From: an uncultured Ruminococcus sp.
GTDB taxonomy: Bacteria; Bacillota; Clostridia; Oscillospirales; Ruminococcaceae
DNA length: 64,000 nucleotides
Assembly: GCA_945868475.1 (NCBI GenBank)
Contig: CAMBLM010000001.1
Location: 124,001 to 188,000 of the forward strand
Direction of reading: 5' to 3'
Shown one piece after another: positions 54,215 through 62,490 of this stretch (position 1 is its first letter; each line of letters starts with the position of its first letter). The notes beneath the pieces were generated by a model. It was not told the origin of the DNA, did not search any database, and saw only the letters and a list, made by a program, of their open reading frames with translations. A program made the translations under genes and the position numbers.

Positions 54215-55126
54215 ATGGTAAAGGATATTCAGCAGGAAATTTTGAGAATAAAGAAAGAAAAAGGCATCACAATACTTGCCCACAGCTATCAGGCAGAGGA
54301 AATTCAGGAGATCGCCGATTATACGGGCGATTCGTTCAAGCTTTCACAGCTTGCCGCAGAGGATAAGAACGATACGCTCATTATGTGCGGCGTTCATTTT
54401 ATGGCTGAAACCTGTAAGATACTTTCGCCAAATAAGAAAGTTATCCTTTCCTGCCCCGAAGCAGGCTGCCCAATGGCAGAACAGATCTCCGCGGAGGAGC
54501 TTGTACAGCTTAAAGCAATGTACCCCGACTACACAGTCGTTGCATATATCAACACAACCGCAGCACTCAAAGAACACGCCGATGTCTGCGTAACTTCAAG
54601 CTCCGCGGTTGAGATTTGTAAAAAACTCGATGCGAAGAATATTCTCTTTATACCAGATTGCAACCTCGGCGCATTTGTAAGAGATCAGCTTCCCGAAAAG
54701 AATTTCAAGCTCATTCAGGGCGGCTGTCCGATCCACGCCGCTGTAAACGAAAAGCAGGTCATCGCAGCTAAGGAAAAGCATCCGAACGCACTTGTTCTCG
54801 TTCACCCCGAATGTCAGCCGTCCGTTTGCAGCCATGCAGATTACATAGGTTCGACCTCGGGCATCGTGAACTTCGCCAAGAATTCGGATGCAAAGGAATT
54901 CATCATCGGAACAGAGATCTCCATCTCCGAACATCTCCAGTATATCTGCCCCGATAAGAGCTTCTATCCGCTTTCAAAGCATCTTATCTGCCCGAATATG
55001 AAGTCAACAACGCTTGTTGACGTTTACAACTGTCTTACAGGAAAGGGCGGACTTGTTATCGATATGCCCGAAGAGCAGATCAAACGTGCATCGGTATGCA
55101 TCGACAGAATGTTGGAACTCGGCTAA
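54215..55126 (+). CDS. nadA: Quinolinate synthase
   Basis: NadA, 303 residues. It makes quinolinate from iminoaspartate and dihydroxyacetone phosphate in NAD synthesis. Its three cluster cysteines are placed as in the family: MCGVHFMAETCKILSP, the middle SSAVEICKKL region, and HPECQPSVCSHADYIGST. The ATG at 54215 follows AAAGGGAAG; the frame continues 12 codons upstream. nadC is far away at 20692-21534. Immediately after the stop, a repeat arm begins. Confidence 0.95.
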   Translation: MVKDIQQEILRIKKEKGITILAHSYQAEEIQEIADYTGDSFKLSQLAAEDKNDTLIMCGVHFMAETCKILSPNKKVILSCPEAGCPMAEQISAEELVQLKAMYPDYTVVAYINTTAALKEHADVCVTSSSAVEICKKLDAKNILFIPDCNLGAFVRDQLPEKNFKLIQGGCPIHAAVNEKQVIAAKEKHPNALVLVHPECQPSVCSHADYIGSTSGIVNFAKNSDAKEFIIGTEISISEHLQYICPDKSFYPLSKHLICPNMKSTTLVDVYNCLTGKGGLVIDMPEEQIKRASVCIDRMLELG

Positions 55127-55131
55127 TTTTT

Positions 55132-55356
55132 AATGCGTAATTCGTAATGCGTAATTTTTGCATGGCTCAACTTTGTTTGAGTGATGCGAAGCCAATTAGC
55201 CGGTCATGCTAAACTTAGCACGCTGAGCACAGCTCGTCAGGTGTCCAGAGTGCGGAAGCCCATTGTCCGCAGGTCAATTTGACCTTTAGCAGAAGAGCGA
55301 CACTTCTTAAACTAACAGCATAAAATCAGTTGCAATAGCGTAATTAGTAATAGTTA
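55132..55356. repeat. Intergenic heptamer-armed element 12 (T class, right end decayed)
   Basis: The left arm 55132-55156 is AATGCGT, AATTCGT, AATGCGT, AATT. The interior has GATGCGAAGC followed by an AGCCGGTCATGCT stretch (55182-55212) that recurs in element 6 at 24305. At about 55336-55350 is a degraded GCGTAATTAGTAATA. The arms do not pair well here. Confidence 0.6.
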
Positions 55357-55360
55357 AAAA

Positions 55361-55434
55361 GGCGTAATTCACACAAAAAGGTAAATAAACTATGAGAAAT
55401 CAAGTTTTGTAAACCCTAAAATGTGAATTGCGCC
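55361..55434. other. Long-range hairpin in the nadA-nitroreductase gap
   Basis: GGCGTAATTCACA (55361-55373) pairs with TGTGAATTGCGCC (55422-55434) over a 48-nt loop. This 477-bp gap (55127-55603) has no credible ORF. The stem could mark a small RNA or the end of another repeat; the rest of the gap, 55435-55560, shows nothing that I can name. Confidence 0.4.
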
Positions 55435-55560
55435 AATTCTATTTTAAAAAAAACTTCCCTGAAGCGAAAAAACACAAATAAAGTGAGTGCATTTGGAGCT
55501 TCAACACAGTATGAATAACTGTGCAAAACAACGATCGTAACAAAAGTGGTTTTTACACTA

Positions 55561-55594
55561 AAACCGCCGCCCACAAAAAAGTGAGCGGCGGTTT
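55561..55594. terminator. Terminator after the nitroreductase gene
   Basis: AAACCGCCGC (55561-55570) pairs with GCGGCGGTTT (55585-55594); the loop can extend the stem by CAC/GTG. It lies 10 bp past the minus-strand stop. Confidence 0.9.
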
Positions 55595-55603
55595 TGATTT
55601 GCC

Positions 55604-56122
55604 TTAGTCAAAAATAACGTAGTTGTCTTTCCTTGCAACAGGCGAGGGAATATTGCCGTTCGCATAGCCTAAAATACAGTTGCCTATGCCGACATAGCGG
55701 TCATCAAGTCCCCATTTTTTCATGAATTCCTTGCCCTCATCGGTTTGGAACATTTCCTTTGCACGGTGTATCCAGCAGGAAGCAACGCCAAGCGAAGCCG
55801 CAGCATTCATAAGATTTCCCATAACGAGCGTTCCGTCTTCGAGATATGTGTGCGAGGAAGTGTCAGAGAAAACTATAACCACTGTCGGCGCACCGTAGAA
55901 AGGATCAACGTCCTTGCCCATTACCTGTGCATTGAGCTTTGAAAGCTTCGCAATGGTTTCCTTGTCTTTGACAACGACCATAACGGCAGGCATCTTGTGC
56001 ATTCCGCTCGGAGCATATTCACCTGCGAGCAGAATTTCTTTCAGAACATCATCGGGGACGGGTGTGTCCTTGTAGGAGCGTACACTTCTTCTTGCTGTAA
56101 GAGTTTTTATTGTTTCATTCAT
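55604..56122 (-). CDS. Nitroreductase-family FMN oxidoreductase
   Basis: A 172-residue nitroreductase-like protein. Start MNETIKTLTARRSVRSYKD is the family hallmark (R-S-V-R-x-Y FMN contacts). AGEYAPSGMHKMPAVMVVV and ASLGVASCWIHRAKEMF (flavin-binding) follow. It probably uses NAD(P)H to reduce a nitro compound, quinone or similar; the substrate is unknown. The ATG at 56122 with GGAGATG upstream is preferred over the TTG ten codons earlier. Monocistronic, ending at a strong terminator. Confidence 0.9.
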   Translation of the reverse strand: MNETIKTLTARRSVRSYKDTPVPDDVLKEILLAGEYAPSGMHKMPAVMVVVKDKETIAKLSKLNAQVMGKDVDPFYGAPTVVIVFSDTSSHTYLEDGTLVMGNLMNAAASLGVASCWIHRAKEMFQTDEGKEFMKKWGLDDRYVGIGNCILGYANGNIPSPVARKDNYVIFD

Positions 56123-56242
56123 AAGATCATCTCCATAAATGCTGTAAAGCAACTGACTTTACATCTGATTTGCTTTACTATTATATTATTCTCGTAAAAT
56201 AACGTATCTGCGTCATAATTTCAGCTGTTAAGTTTTGATACT

Positions 56243-56542
56243 TTACACTTTTTCTTTGAGCTTCAGCCCTGAAATAACAACATCGACACCGTGCTTGTCC
56301 GCAAAGCGTACAGCTGCATCGGTCAGTCTGCCGCTGTTTTTTTCAAAAAGTGAAAGCACAAGCTTGTCCTGTTCTTCCTGCGGAATAAAGTGCAGAAAAT
56401 TTTCAAGCACCCCCGGAGCTTCGGCAGCATCAAGCACCGCAGACGGCAGGGGAATATCCGCCTTGTTTATATAGGGCAGAACAGCTCTTATTATTTGAGC
56501 GTAATTAACATTGTCAATATCAACAGTAAATCTGAATTTCAT
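56243..56542 (-). CDS. Small conserved-looking hypothetical protein
   Basis: A 99-residue soluble protein that I do not recognise. It begins MKFRFTVDIDNVNYAQIIRA and carries a regular pattern of helices (LPSAVLDAAEAPGVLENFLH, LSLFEKNSGRLTDAAVRFAD) with a final strand-like VDVVISGLKLKEKV. A weak GAGAAG site precedes the ATG at 56542; a GTG four codons earlier is possible. It lies downstream of fucO on the same strand, behind a terminator-like hairpin. Codon use is normal for the window, so I take it as real. Confidence 0.6.
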   Translation of the reverse strand: MKFRFTVDIDNVNYAQIIRAVLPYINKADIPLPSAVLDAAEAPGVLENFLHFIPQEEQDKLVLSLFEKNSGRLTDAAVRFADKHGVDVVISGLKLKEKV

Positions 56543-56572
56543 CTGTCTTCTCACTTTATTTTAAAAGAATTA

Positions 56573-56603
56573 GCAGTCCGAACACATAGTGCGCTCGGAC
56601 TGC
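56573..56603 (-). terminator. Terminator after fucO
   Basis: A 9-bp stem GCAGTCCGA / TCGGACTGC (56573-56581 with 56595-56603). On the minus strand it is followed by TAATTCTTTT. Confidence 0.75.
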
Positions 56604-56621
56604 GGAGGTTATGCAGCATTA

Positions 56622-57770
56622 TTAAAGAAGCGACTTGTAAAGCTCGCTGATCTCTTCAACGGAAGTATCTCTTGGGTTGCCGGGACGGCAAGCATCATCA
56701 TAAGCCGACTGTGCGAGGAATGGGATATCCTCGGGCTTAACAATATCTTTAAGGTCGGCAGGGATTCCAACGTCCTTGGAAAGCTGCTTAACTGCATCGA
56801 TAGCAGCCTTTCTGTATTCTTCCTGCGACATTTCGTCAACGCCCTTTACACCCATTGCTCTTGCGATCTCACGGTACTTTTCACCTGTTGCGGGAGCATT
56901 GTATTCCATAACTGTCGGAAGAATGATAGCGTTTGCAACACCGTGCGGTGTGTCATAGAGCGCACCGAGAGGATGAGCCATTGAGTGAACGATGCCAAGA
57001 CCAACGTTCGAGAAGCCCATACCTGCAACATACTGACCGAGAGCCATATCTGTTCTGCCTTCCTTGGTGTTTGCAACTGCACCGCGGAGGCTTCTGGAAA
57101 TGATCTCGATTGCTTTGAGGTGGAACATATCGGAAAGCTCCCAAGCCCCCTTGGTGATGTAGCCTTCGATAGCGTGTGTGAGTGCATCCATACCTGTTGC
57201 AGCGGTGAGTCCCTTTGGCATTGAGGACATCATGTCAGGGTCAACGAATGCAACGACAGGAATGTCGTGAGGGTCAACGCAAACCATCTTTCTGTTCTTT
57301 GCAGCGTCTGTGATAACATAGTTGATGGTAACTTCTGCTGCTGTACCTGCTGTTGTAGGAACTGCAAGGATAGGAACAGCCTTATTTTTTGTGTCAGCGA
57401 CACCCTCAAGGCTTACAACATCAGCAAATTCGGGGTTTGCGATGATAATGCCGATAGCCTTTGCTGTGTCCATGGAAGAACCGCCGCCGATAGCGATGAG
57501 GTAATCTGCACCTGCTGCCTTAAAAGCGGCAACGCCCGACTGAACATTTTCGATGGTCGGATTCGGCTTGATCTCAGAATAAAGTGTATAAGCAAGACCT
57601 GCGCCGTCAAGAACATCGGTGACCTTCTTGGTTACGCCGAACTTGATAAGGTCGGGGTCGGAGCATACGAGAGCCTTTTTGAAGCCTCTGCCCTTAGCTT
57701 CGTCGGCGATAGCGTTTATAGCGCCTGCACCGTGATAAGAAGTTTCATTGAGGATAAATCTGTTTGCCAT
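56622..57770 (-). CDS. fucO: Lactaldehyde reductase (iron-containing alcohol dehydrogenase)
   Basis: A 382-residue group III alcohol dehydrogenase very close to E. coli FucO along its length: MANRFILNETSYHGAGAI, ADYLIAIGGGSSMDTAKAIG, TTAGTAAEVTINYVITD, and VCVDPHDIPVVAFVDPDMM. The iron ligands are Asp and His in TGMDALTHAIEGY and His in GIVHSMAHPLGA and DTPHGVANAI. It should reduce lactaldehyde to 1,2-propanediol with NADH during fucose or rhamnose breakdown, or handle another short alcohol. No fucose pathway gene is adjacent. It has a long leader and its own promoter. Confidence 0.93.
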   Translation of the reverse strand: MANRFILNETSYHGAGAINAIADEAKGRGFKKALVCSDPDLIKFGVTKKVTDVLDGAGLAYTLYSEIKPNPTIENVQSGVAAFKAAGADYLIAIGGGSSMDTAKAIGIIIANPEFADVVSLEGVADTKNKAVPILAVPTTAGTAAEVTINYVITDAAKNRKMVCVDPHDIPVVAFVDPDMMSSMPKGLTAATGMDALTHAIEGYITKGAWELSDMFHLKAIEIISRSLRGAVANTKEGRTDMALGQYVAGMGFSNVGLGIVHSMAHPLGALYDTPHGVANAIILPTVMEYNAPATGEKYREIARAMGVKGVDEMSQEEYRKAAIDAVKQLSKDVGIPADLKDIVKPEDIPFLAQSAYDDACRPGNPRDTSVEEISELYKSLL

Positions 57771-57793
57771 TTTAAAGCACTCCTTTTTATTTT

Positions 57794-57826
57794 TTAGTCT
57801 GAAAAGCTTTAGTCCGAAAAGTCTAA
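57794..57826. repeat. Tandem 15-bp repeat in the fucO leader
   Basis: On the minus strand CTTTTCGGACTAAAG is followed directly by CTTTTCAGACTAAAA, ending about 25 nt before the start codon. Just upstream, TAAGCAG.ACA/TGT.CTGCTTA (57880-57915) can form a hairpin. Confidence 0.6.
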
Positions 57827-57958
57827 GCTTCTCTAAAAATCATTTTTTGAGCCGTTTTATGCAATTTTTACGGCGTAATTAAGCAGAACAGTCAAAATTC
57901 CCTATGTCCTGCTTAGAATATGTAAAAAGTCACCTCTTTTTTGTCTTGATTTATCTAT

Positions 57959-57999
57959 ATTATACAACGTTATATATATTTTGTCTACAAAAATATATA
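57959..57999 (-). promoter_or_regulatory. fucO promoter with overlapping near-palindrome
   Basis: On the minus strand TAGACA (57982-57987) and TATAAT (57959-57964) are 17 bp apart. The -35 lies in a near-palindrome TATATATTTTGT-CT-ACAAAAATATATA (57973-57999). A repressor site is likely. The remaining gap to pcrA (58000-58200) is AT-rich and shows nothing else. Confidence 0.6.
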
Positions 58000-58204
58000 A
58001 ATTTACCAAAAATCTTTTATGAACTTTTTTGTGCAGTTTTCACAAAACTATCATATTGAAAAGATATATATTCATCGTCTGTAAATGCGAGCCTGTGCAG
58101 CATTTTATTGCTTATAAAAATAATCGGAACGTAAAAAAACTGTTTTGAAAATATTATCAATATGTAAAAAAGTGAAGAAATTACTTCCGTTTGTGATAAG
58201 GTTG

Positions 58205-58213
58205 TGATATAAT
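58205..58213 (+). promoter_or_regulatory. Extended -10 promoter of pcrA
   Basis: TGATATAAT is an extended -10 box; no good -35 is seen. The start codon lies 57 bp downstream, preceded by CGGAGG. Confidence 0.5.
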
Positions 58214-58269
58214 ATTTTTATAATTACTATTCGGGAGAAGTTCAGCTCCCACTTATTCGGAGGATTCAA

Positions 58270-60651
58270 ATGTCAGTCAAAGATGAGTTTATCAGCGCAA
58301 GAAAAAAAGCATTGGAGAAGTATTTCGCCAATCTTAATGATATACAGAAAAAAGCAGTGTTCACGACCGAAGGTCCTGTTCTTATCTTAGCAGGCGCAGG
58401 AAGCGGAAAAACTTCCGTGCTTGTCAACAGAATTGCAAATATGGTGAATTTCGGCTCGGCTTATACCGATACGAACGTGCCTGCTTCGGCAAACGAGGAT
58501 GATGTGACTTTCCTCGAATCCTATAACGGCGAAAAGGACGGGGAAACTGTCCTGCGACTTAAAGAGATCGTTGCAGTGAACCCCGTTGACCCGTGGAAGA
58601 TAATGGCTATTACCTTTACAAATAAAGCGGCAGGCGAGCTTAAAGAACGACTTGAAACTATGCTCGGTACGAATGCCGAAAATATCACAGCCGCAACTTT
58701 TCACTCGGTCTGCGTCAGAATTTTAAGACGCGAGATAGAGCGCATCGGCTACGGTCATGACTTCACTATCTATGACAGCGATGACAGCCTTCGTTTGCTC
58801 AAATCCTGCTATGAAGCACTCGATATGTCCGATAAAATTTTCAACCCGAAAGCCGTTATCGCGGCGATCTCACACGCAAAGGACAACCTTCTCACACCTG
58901 AACTCTATGCAGAACAGACGGGCGGAGATTATTATAAAATAGGCATTTCAAAGCTCTACACAGCTTATCAGAAAAAACTCGTTGCAGCGAACGCAGTTGA
59001 TTTTGACGATATAATCTGCCTTACCGTCCGACTTTTCACAGAGTGCAGCGATGTTCTTGACCATTACAGCAACCGCTATCGCTACATAATGGTGGATGAG
59101 TATCAGGACACGAACTATGCACAGCTTCGCCTTGTAACGCTTCTTTCGGAGAAATTCGGAAATATCTGCGTTGTAGGCGATGATGACCAGTCCATCTATA
59201 AATTCCGCGGCGCAACTATCGAAAATATCCTCAAATTTGAGGAGCAGTTCGGCTGTGCAGTCGTTATCAGACTTGAACAGAATTACCGCTCAACTCAGAA
59301 TATCCTCAACGCTGCAAACGCTGTTATTGCAAATAACAGCAGCCGAAATGACAAGAAGCTTTGGACAGATATCGGCGACGGCGACAAAATAACTCTCTTC
59401 AAAGCCATAGACGAACACGGTGAAGCAAGCTTTGTCGCAAATACTGTTTCAGAGCAGAACAAGGACGGCAAGGAGTTCCGCGACTTCGCTGTTCTCTATC
59501 GTACAAATGCCCAGTCGAACGCACTTGAACGTGAATTCACCCTCAAAGGGATCCCGTATCGCGTTATCGGCGGTCTGCGATTCTATGACCGCAAGGAGAT
59601 CCGCGATATGATCGCATATCTCTCCGTTATTAATAATAGTATGGATATGCTCCGCTTCAAGCGTATCATCAACGAACCAAAGCGCGGCATCGGTGACGCG
59701 ACAGTTTCGATGATCGAACAGATCTCCGATGACCTTGGAATTTCACCTATAACCATCATGCAGGACGTTGAGCAGTATCCAATGCTCGGCAAAAAGGTCG
59801 CTCCGCTCAAAAAAGCAGCCGCAATGTTTGAACGCCTCGCCGAATTCGCCGCAAATGAACCGCTTGATGAACTCGTTGACGAAGTCCTCGATGTCACAGG
59901 TTACGGCGACTATATGCGTTCACTCGGAGAAGAGGGAACAGGCAAGCTTGAAAATATCGCCGAACTCAAATCCAATATCCAAAATTATATCAACAGCAAG
60001 ACCGATGAAGATGACGAACCGTCACTTTCCGAGTTCCTCGAAGAAATTTCACTTTTCACCGATGCTGACAGAATGGACACAACGACCGATGCTGTGAACC
60101 TTATGACTATCCACTCCGCAAAGGGACTGGAGTTCGATACAGTCTTTATCGTCGGCGCGGAAGAGGGCATCTTCCCGAGCAAGAGAAGTATGGATACCGT
60201 TGAAGACCTCGAAGAAGAGCGTCGCCTTGCTTATGTCGCAATAACCCGTGCGAAGCGCAAGCTCTATATTTCACACGCAGTAAGACGAATGATGTACGGT
60301 TCAACAACAATGAATACTATCTCGCGCTTTGTCAAGGAAATACCTGCCGAGTATGTCGAAAGAATAGACAGCACCGCCAATAACCACGATGAGGAAAATG
60401 AGGACGACAGCTTCATCGTTGCCGCACCGACTTATGACTTAAAGAGCCAGATAGTAAATCAGCAGCTCAAAAAAGCACAGAAAACCGAGGCCGAATACAG
60501 CGTAGGCGAAAAAGTATTGCATAATATGTTCGGCGAAGGCATCATCGTTTCGGTCAAGAAAATGTCCAACGATGCAATGCTTGAAATTGCCTTTGATAAG
60601 GTCGGAACAAAGAAGATAATGGCAAACTTTGCAAGATTGAAAAAGCTTTAA
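58270..60651 (+). CDS. pcrA: ATP-dependent 3'-5' DNA helicase PcrA/UvrD
   Basis: A UvrD/PcrA-type superfamily 1A helicase, 793 residues. Motif I is GAGSGKTSV (residues 42-50), motif Ia ITFTNKAAGELKERL, motif II DEYQDTNYAQL, motif III GDDDQSIYKFRGA, motif IV LEQNYRST, motif V LMTIHSAKGLEFD and motif VI AYVAITRAKRKLYISHA. A C-terminal Tudor-like module is present (VGEKVLHNMFGEGIIV). Odd: about 45 extra residues (61-106, rich in Asp, Glu and Ala) lie between motif I and motif Ia, where PcrA from Bacillus has a short link. It acts in repair and in clearing replication-transcription conflicts. Monocistronic. Confidence 0.96.
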   Translation: MSVKDEFISARKKALEKYFANLNDIQKKAVFTTEGPVLILAGAGSGKTSVLVNRIANMVNFGSAYTDTNVPASANEDDVTFLESYNGEKDGETVLRLKEIVAVNPVDPWKIMAITFTNKAAGELKERLETMLGTNAENITAATFHSVCVRILRREIERIGYGHDFTIYDSDDSLRLLKSCYEALDMSDKIFNPKAVIAAISHAKDNLLTPELYAEQTGGDYYKIGISKLYTAYQKKLVAANAVDFDDIICLTVRLFTECSDVLDHYSNRYRYIMVDEYQDTNYAQLRLVTLLSEKFGNICVVGDDDQSIYKFRGATIENILKFEEQFGCAVVIRLEQNYRSTQNILNAANAVIANNSSRNDKKLWTDIGDGDKITLFKAIDEHGEASFVANTVSEQNKDGKEFRDFAVLYRTNAQSNALEREFTLKGIPYRVIGGLRFYDRKEIRDMIAYLSVINNSMDMLRFKRIINEPKRGIGDATVSMIEQISDDLGISPITIMQDVEQYPMLGKKVAPLKKAAAMFERLAEFAANEPLDELVDEVLDVTGYGDYMRSLGEEGTGKLENIAELKSNIQNYINSKTDEDDEPSLSEFLEEISLFTDADRMDTTTDAVNLMTIHSAKGLEFDTVFIVGAEEGIFPSKRSMDTVEDLEEERRLAYVAITRAKRKLYISHAVRRMMYGSTTMNTISRFVKEIPAEYVERIDSTANNHDEENEDDSFIVAAPTYDLKSQIVNQQLKKAQKTEAEYSVGEKVLHNMFGEGIIVSVKKMSNDAMLEIAFDKVGTKKIMANFARLKKL

Positions 60652-60664
60652 AAAACGCAAAAAA

Positions 60665-60702
60665 GCGATACACGGGATATTCTCTCGTGTATCGCATTTT
60701 TT
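60665..60702 (+). terminator. Terminator of pcrA
   Basis: A 10-bp perfect stem GCGATACACG / CGTGTATCGC, followed by ATTTTTT. Confidence 0.93.
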
Positions 60703-60715
60703 ATGAAATAAAATT

Positions 60716-60800
60716 GGTGCAGTCAGCAATGTGAATTGTGACTGCACCATATATTATTTCTATTGAGAACAGTGAAATAAAATTACGCATTACGCATTAG
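60716..60800. repeat. Hairpin and lone heptamer arm between pcrA and DUF4364 genes
   Basis: GGTGCAGTCA/TGACTGCACC (60716-60749) is a clean hairpin. A T-class arm AATTACGCATTACGCATTA lies at 60782-60800, without a visible left partner. It may be a half-deleted member of the repeat family. Confidence 0.6.
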
Positions 60801-60803
60801 AAT

Positions 60804-61358
60804 TTACCCCTTAAACTCTTCTTCCTTATTCTCCAACAAAAATCCAATAACATTAGTGTAGAAAAGCTCCGGGTTAAGGTGTATCTTTTCCTTTATCATC
60901 TCAGCCTGATCGCGGTCGGGGGCATAGATCGAAAAATGCATAAGCTCCAACTCATCACCGCCTATGGTGCAGTCAACGTTATATCCCGTCGCGGTTTCCG
61001 TGATGTCGATCTTTGCTTCCTTGTCACGCTTCTGCGCCGAGAAAAATGCAAACGCCGATTTCAGCAGACGTTTGCGGAAGTGGTAGGGGACATAGTCGTT
61101 GTAACATTCCGCGCTTTGTCTGCCTTTTTCTTCAAGCTGAAAAAAGTTCTCACCGTTTTCCTCAAATTTTGTTACCGCACCGCTTTTCAGCAGCTCATCG
61201 ATAGCCTGATTGTAGTGAAAATAGTTTACGGCTTCGCTTTTCATAACTATTTCGTAAAGCTCCTGTTCGGAGATCGGCTTTTCTATCTCGTCAAGGAGGT
61301 AGCAGACTGCGATCTTCACCGAATGGAGCGTGGAAATTTCCGTTTTGAAATCCTGCAA
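60804..61358 (-). CDS. DUF4364 family protein
   Basis: A 184-residue protein of the DUF4364 family, common in Clostridia. The N-terminal 80 residues look like a winged helix (VKIAVCYLLDEIEKPISEQE, YNQAIDELLKSGAVTKFEEN). The C-terminal half has alternating strands (CTIGGDELELMHFSIYAPDR). A DNA-binding or PadR-like regulatory role is suspected but unproven. It lies 18 bp downstream of aroC on the same strand, so it is probably cotranscribed with the shikimate genes. Confidence 0.85.
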   Translation of the reverse strand: MQDFKTEISTLHSVKIAVCYLLDEIEKPISEQELYEIVMKSEAVNYFHYNQAIDELLKSGAVTKFEENGENFFQLEEKGRQSAECYNDYVPYHFRKRLLKSAFAFFSAQKRDKEAKIDITETATGYNVDCTIGGDELELMHFSIYAPDRDQAEMIKEKIHLNPELFYTNVIGFLLENKEEEFKG

Positions 61359-61376
61359 GATCAGAACGCCCCTTTA

Positions 61377-62471
61377 TCAGAAGTTTGGATAATCGAGCAT
61401 GTGAGAAAGTATCGCGATATTCGCTGCCGCTTCAACGCATGGAACAGCTCTCGGTACAACACATGGGTCATGTCTGCCCTTGATCTCGATAACTCCGTTT
61501 GTGAGATTGCCGTAGTCGATGGTCTGCTGCGGCTGTGCGATCGACGGTGTGGGCTTGAACGCAACTCGGAAGATGATAGGCATACCCGAGGAGATACCGC
61601 CGAGGATTCCACCGTGATTGTTGGTTTTTGTGAGAACGTGACCGACTTCGTTCACATAGAATTCGTCATTGTTCTGACTGCCAAGCATCGTTGCGACCTG
61701 GAAGCCTGCGCCGAATTCGATTCCCTTTACCGCAGGGATACCGAAAACGATCTGCGCAATGCTGTTTTCAAGTCCCTCAAAAATTGGCGAACCAACGCCT
61801 GCTGGAACGTTCGTTACCGCACATTCAACGATACCGCCGAGGCTGTCGAGCGAACGGCGCGCAAGGTCGATGTCATCATACATAGCCTGACCCTTTTTAT
61901 CGCTGATAGTAGGGAATTTCTTGTGACGGAGTGCGATTATCTGTTCGCGCGAAATTTCGAGCGGATTGAACTTCGTGTCCTTTATATTGTGTATCTGTGC
62001 GATGTGAGTTCCCGTGTAAATTCCGCGGCGTTCGAGTATCTGACCGCAAATTGCACCTGCAAAGCAGAGCGGAGCGGTAAGTCTGCCCGAGAAGTGTCCG
62101 CCGCCGCGAACATCGTTGAAACCCTTATAGCGGAGCGCACCCGTGTAGTCAGCATGTCCCGGACGTGCAAGCTTTGAGATATTGCCGTAGTCTTGCGAGT
62201 GCTGGTCGGTGTTGTTTATGAAAGCCGCAAGTGGAGTACCGGTTGTGTAGCCGTTGTGAACGCCCGACATAATGTTCGGGAGGTCCTTTTCGCTTCTCTG
62301 CGTGGAAGTTGCGTCCTTTTTAGGCGCGCGTCTTGCCATAAAATTGCGGAGTTCTTCGAGGTCGATGTGCTCTCCCGGAGGAAGATTATCGATCACAACG
62401 CCGATCGCAGGGCCGTGCGATTCGCCGAATATTGAAACTGTTATATTGTGATTCCAAAAAGATGACATCAT
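61377..62471 (-). CDS. aroC: Chorismate synthase
   Basis: AroC, 364 residues, the last step to chorismate; it needs reduced FMN. SIFGESHGPAIGVVIDNLPP is the signature at the start, with RPGHADYTGALRYKGFNDVR and then GGGHFSGRLTA, and GGILGGISSGMPIIFRVAFK later. Of the two adjacent ATGs (62471 and 62468), the first is used, with AAAGGA upstream. It is in line with aroA (19 bp upstream) and DUF4364 (18 bp downstream). Confidence 0.97.
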   Translation of the reverse strand: MMSSFWNHNITVSIFGESHGPAIGVVIDNLPPGEHIDLEELRNFMARRAPKKDATSTQRSEKDLPNIMSGVHNGYTTGTPLAAFINNTDQHSQDYGNISKLARPGHADYTGALRYKGFNDVRGGGHFSGRLTAPLCFAGAICGQILERRGIYTGTHIAQIHNIKDTKFNPLEISREQIIALRHKKFPTISDKKGQAMYDDIDLARRSLDSLGGIVECAVTNVPAGVGSPIFEGLENSIAQIVFGIPAVKGIEFGAGFQVATMLGSQNNDEFYVNEVGHVLTKTNNHGGILGGISSGMPIIFRVAFKPTPSIAQPQQTIDYGNLTNGVIEIKGRHDPCVVPRAVPCVEAAANIAILSHMLDYPNF

Positions 62472-62490
62472 TTTCAGTCCTTTCTTACCA

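Noticed and set aside
57973-57999. Rex operator at fucO
   Set aside because: The palindrome has TTTTGT/ACAAAA but not the TTGTTAAnnnnTTAACAA pattern.
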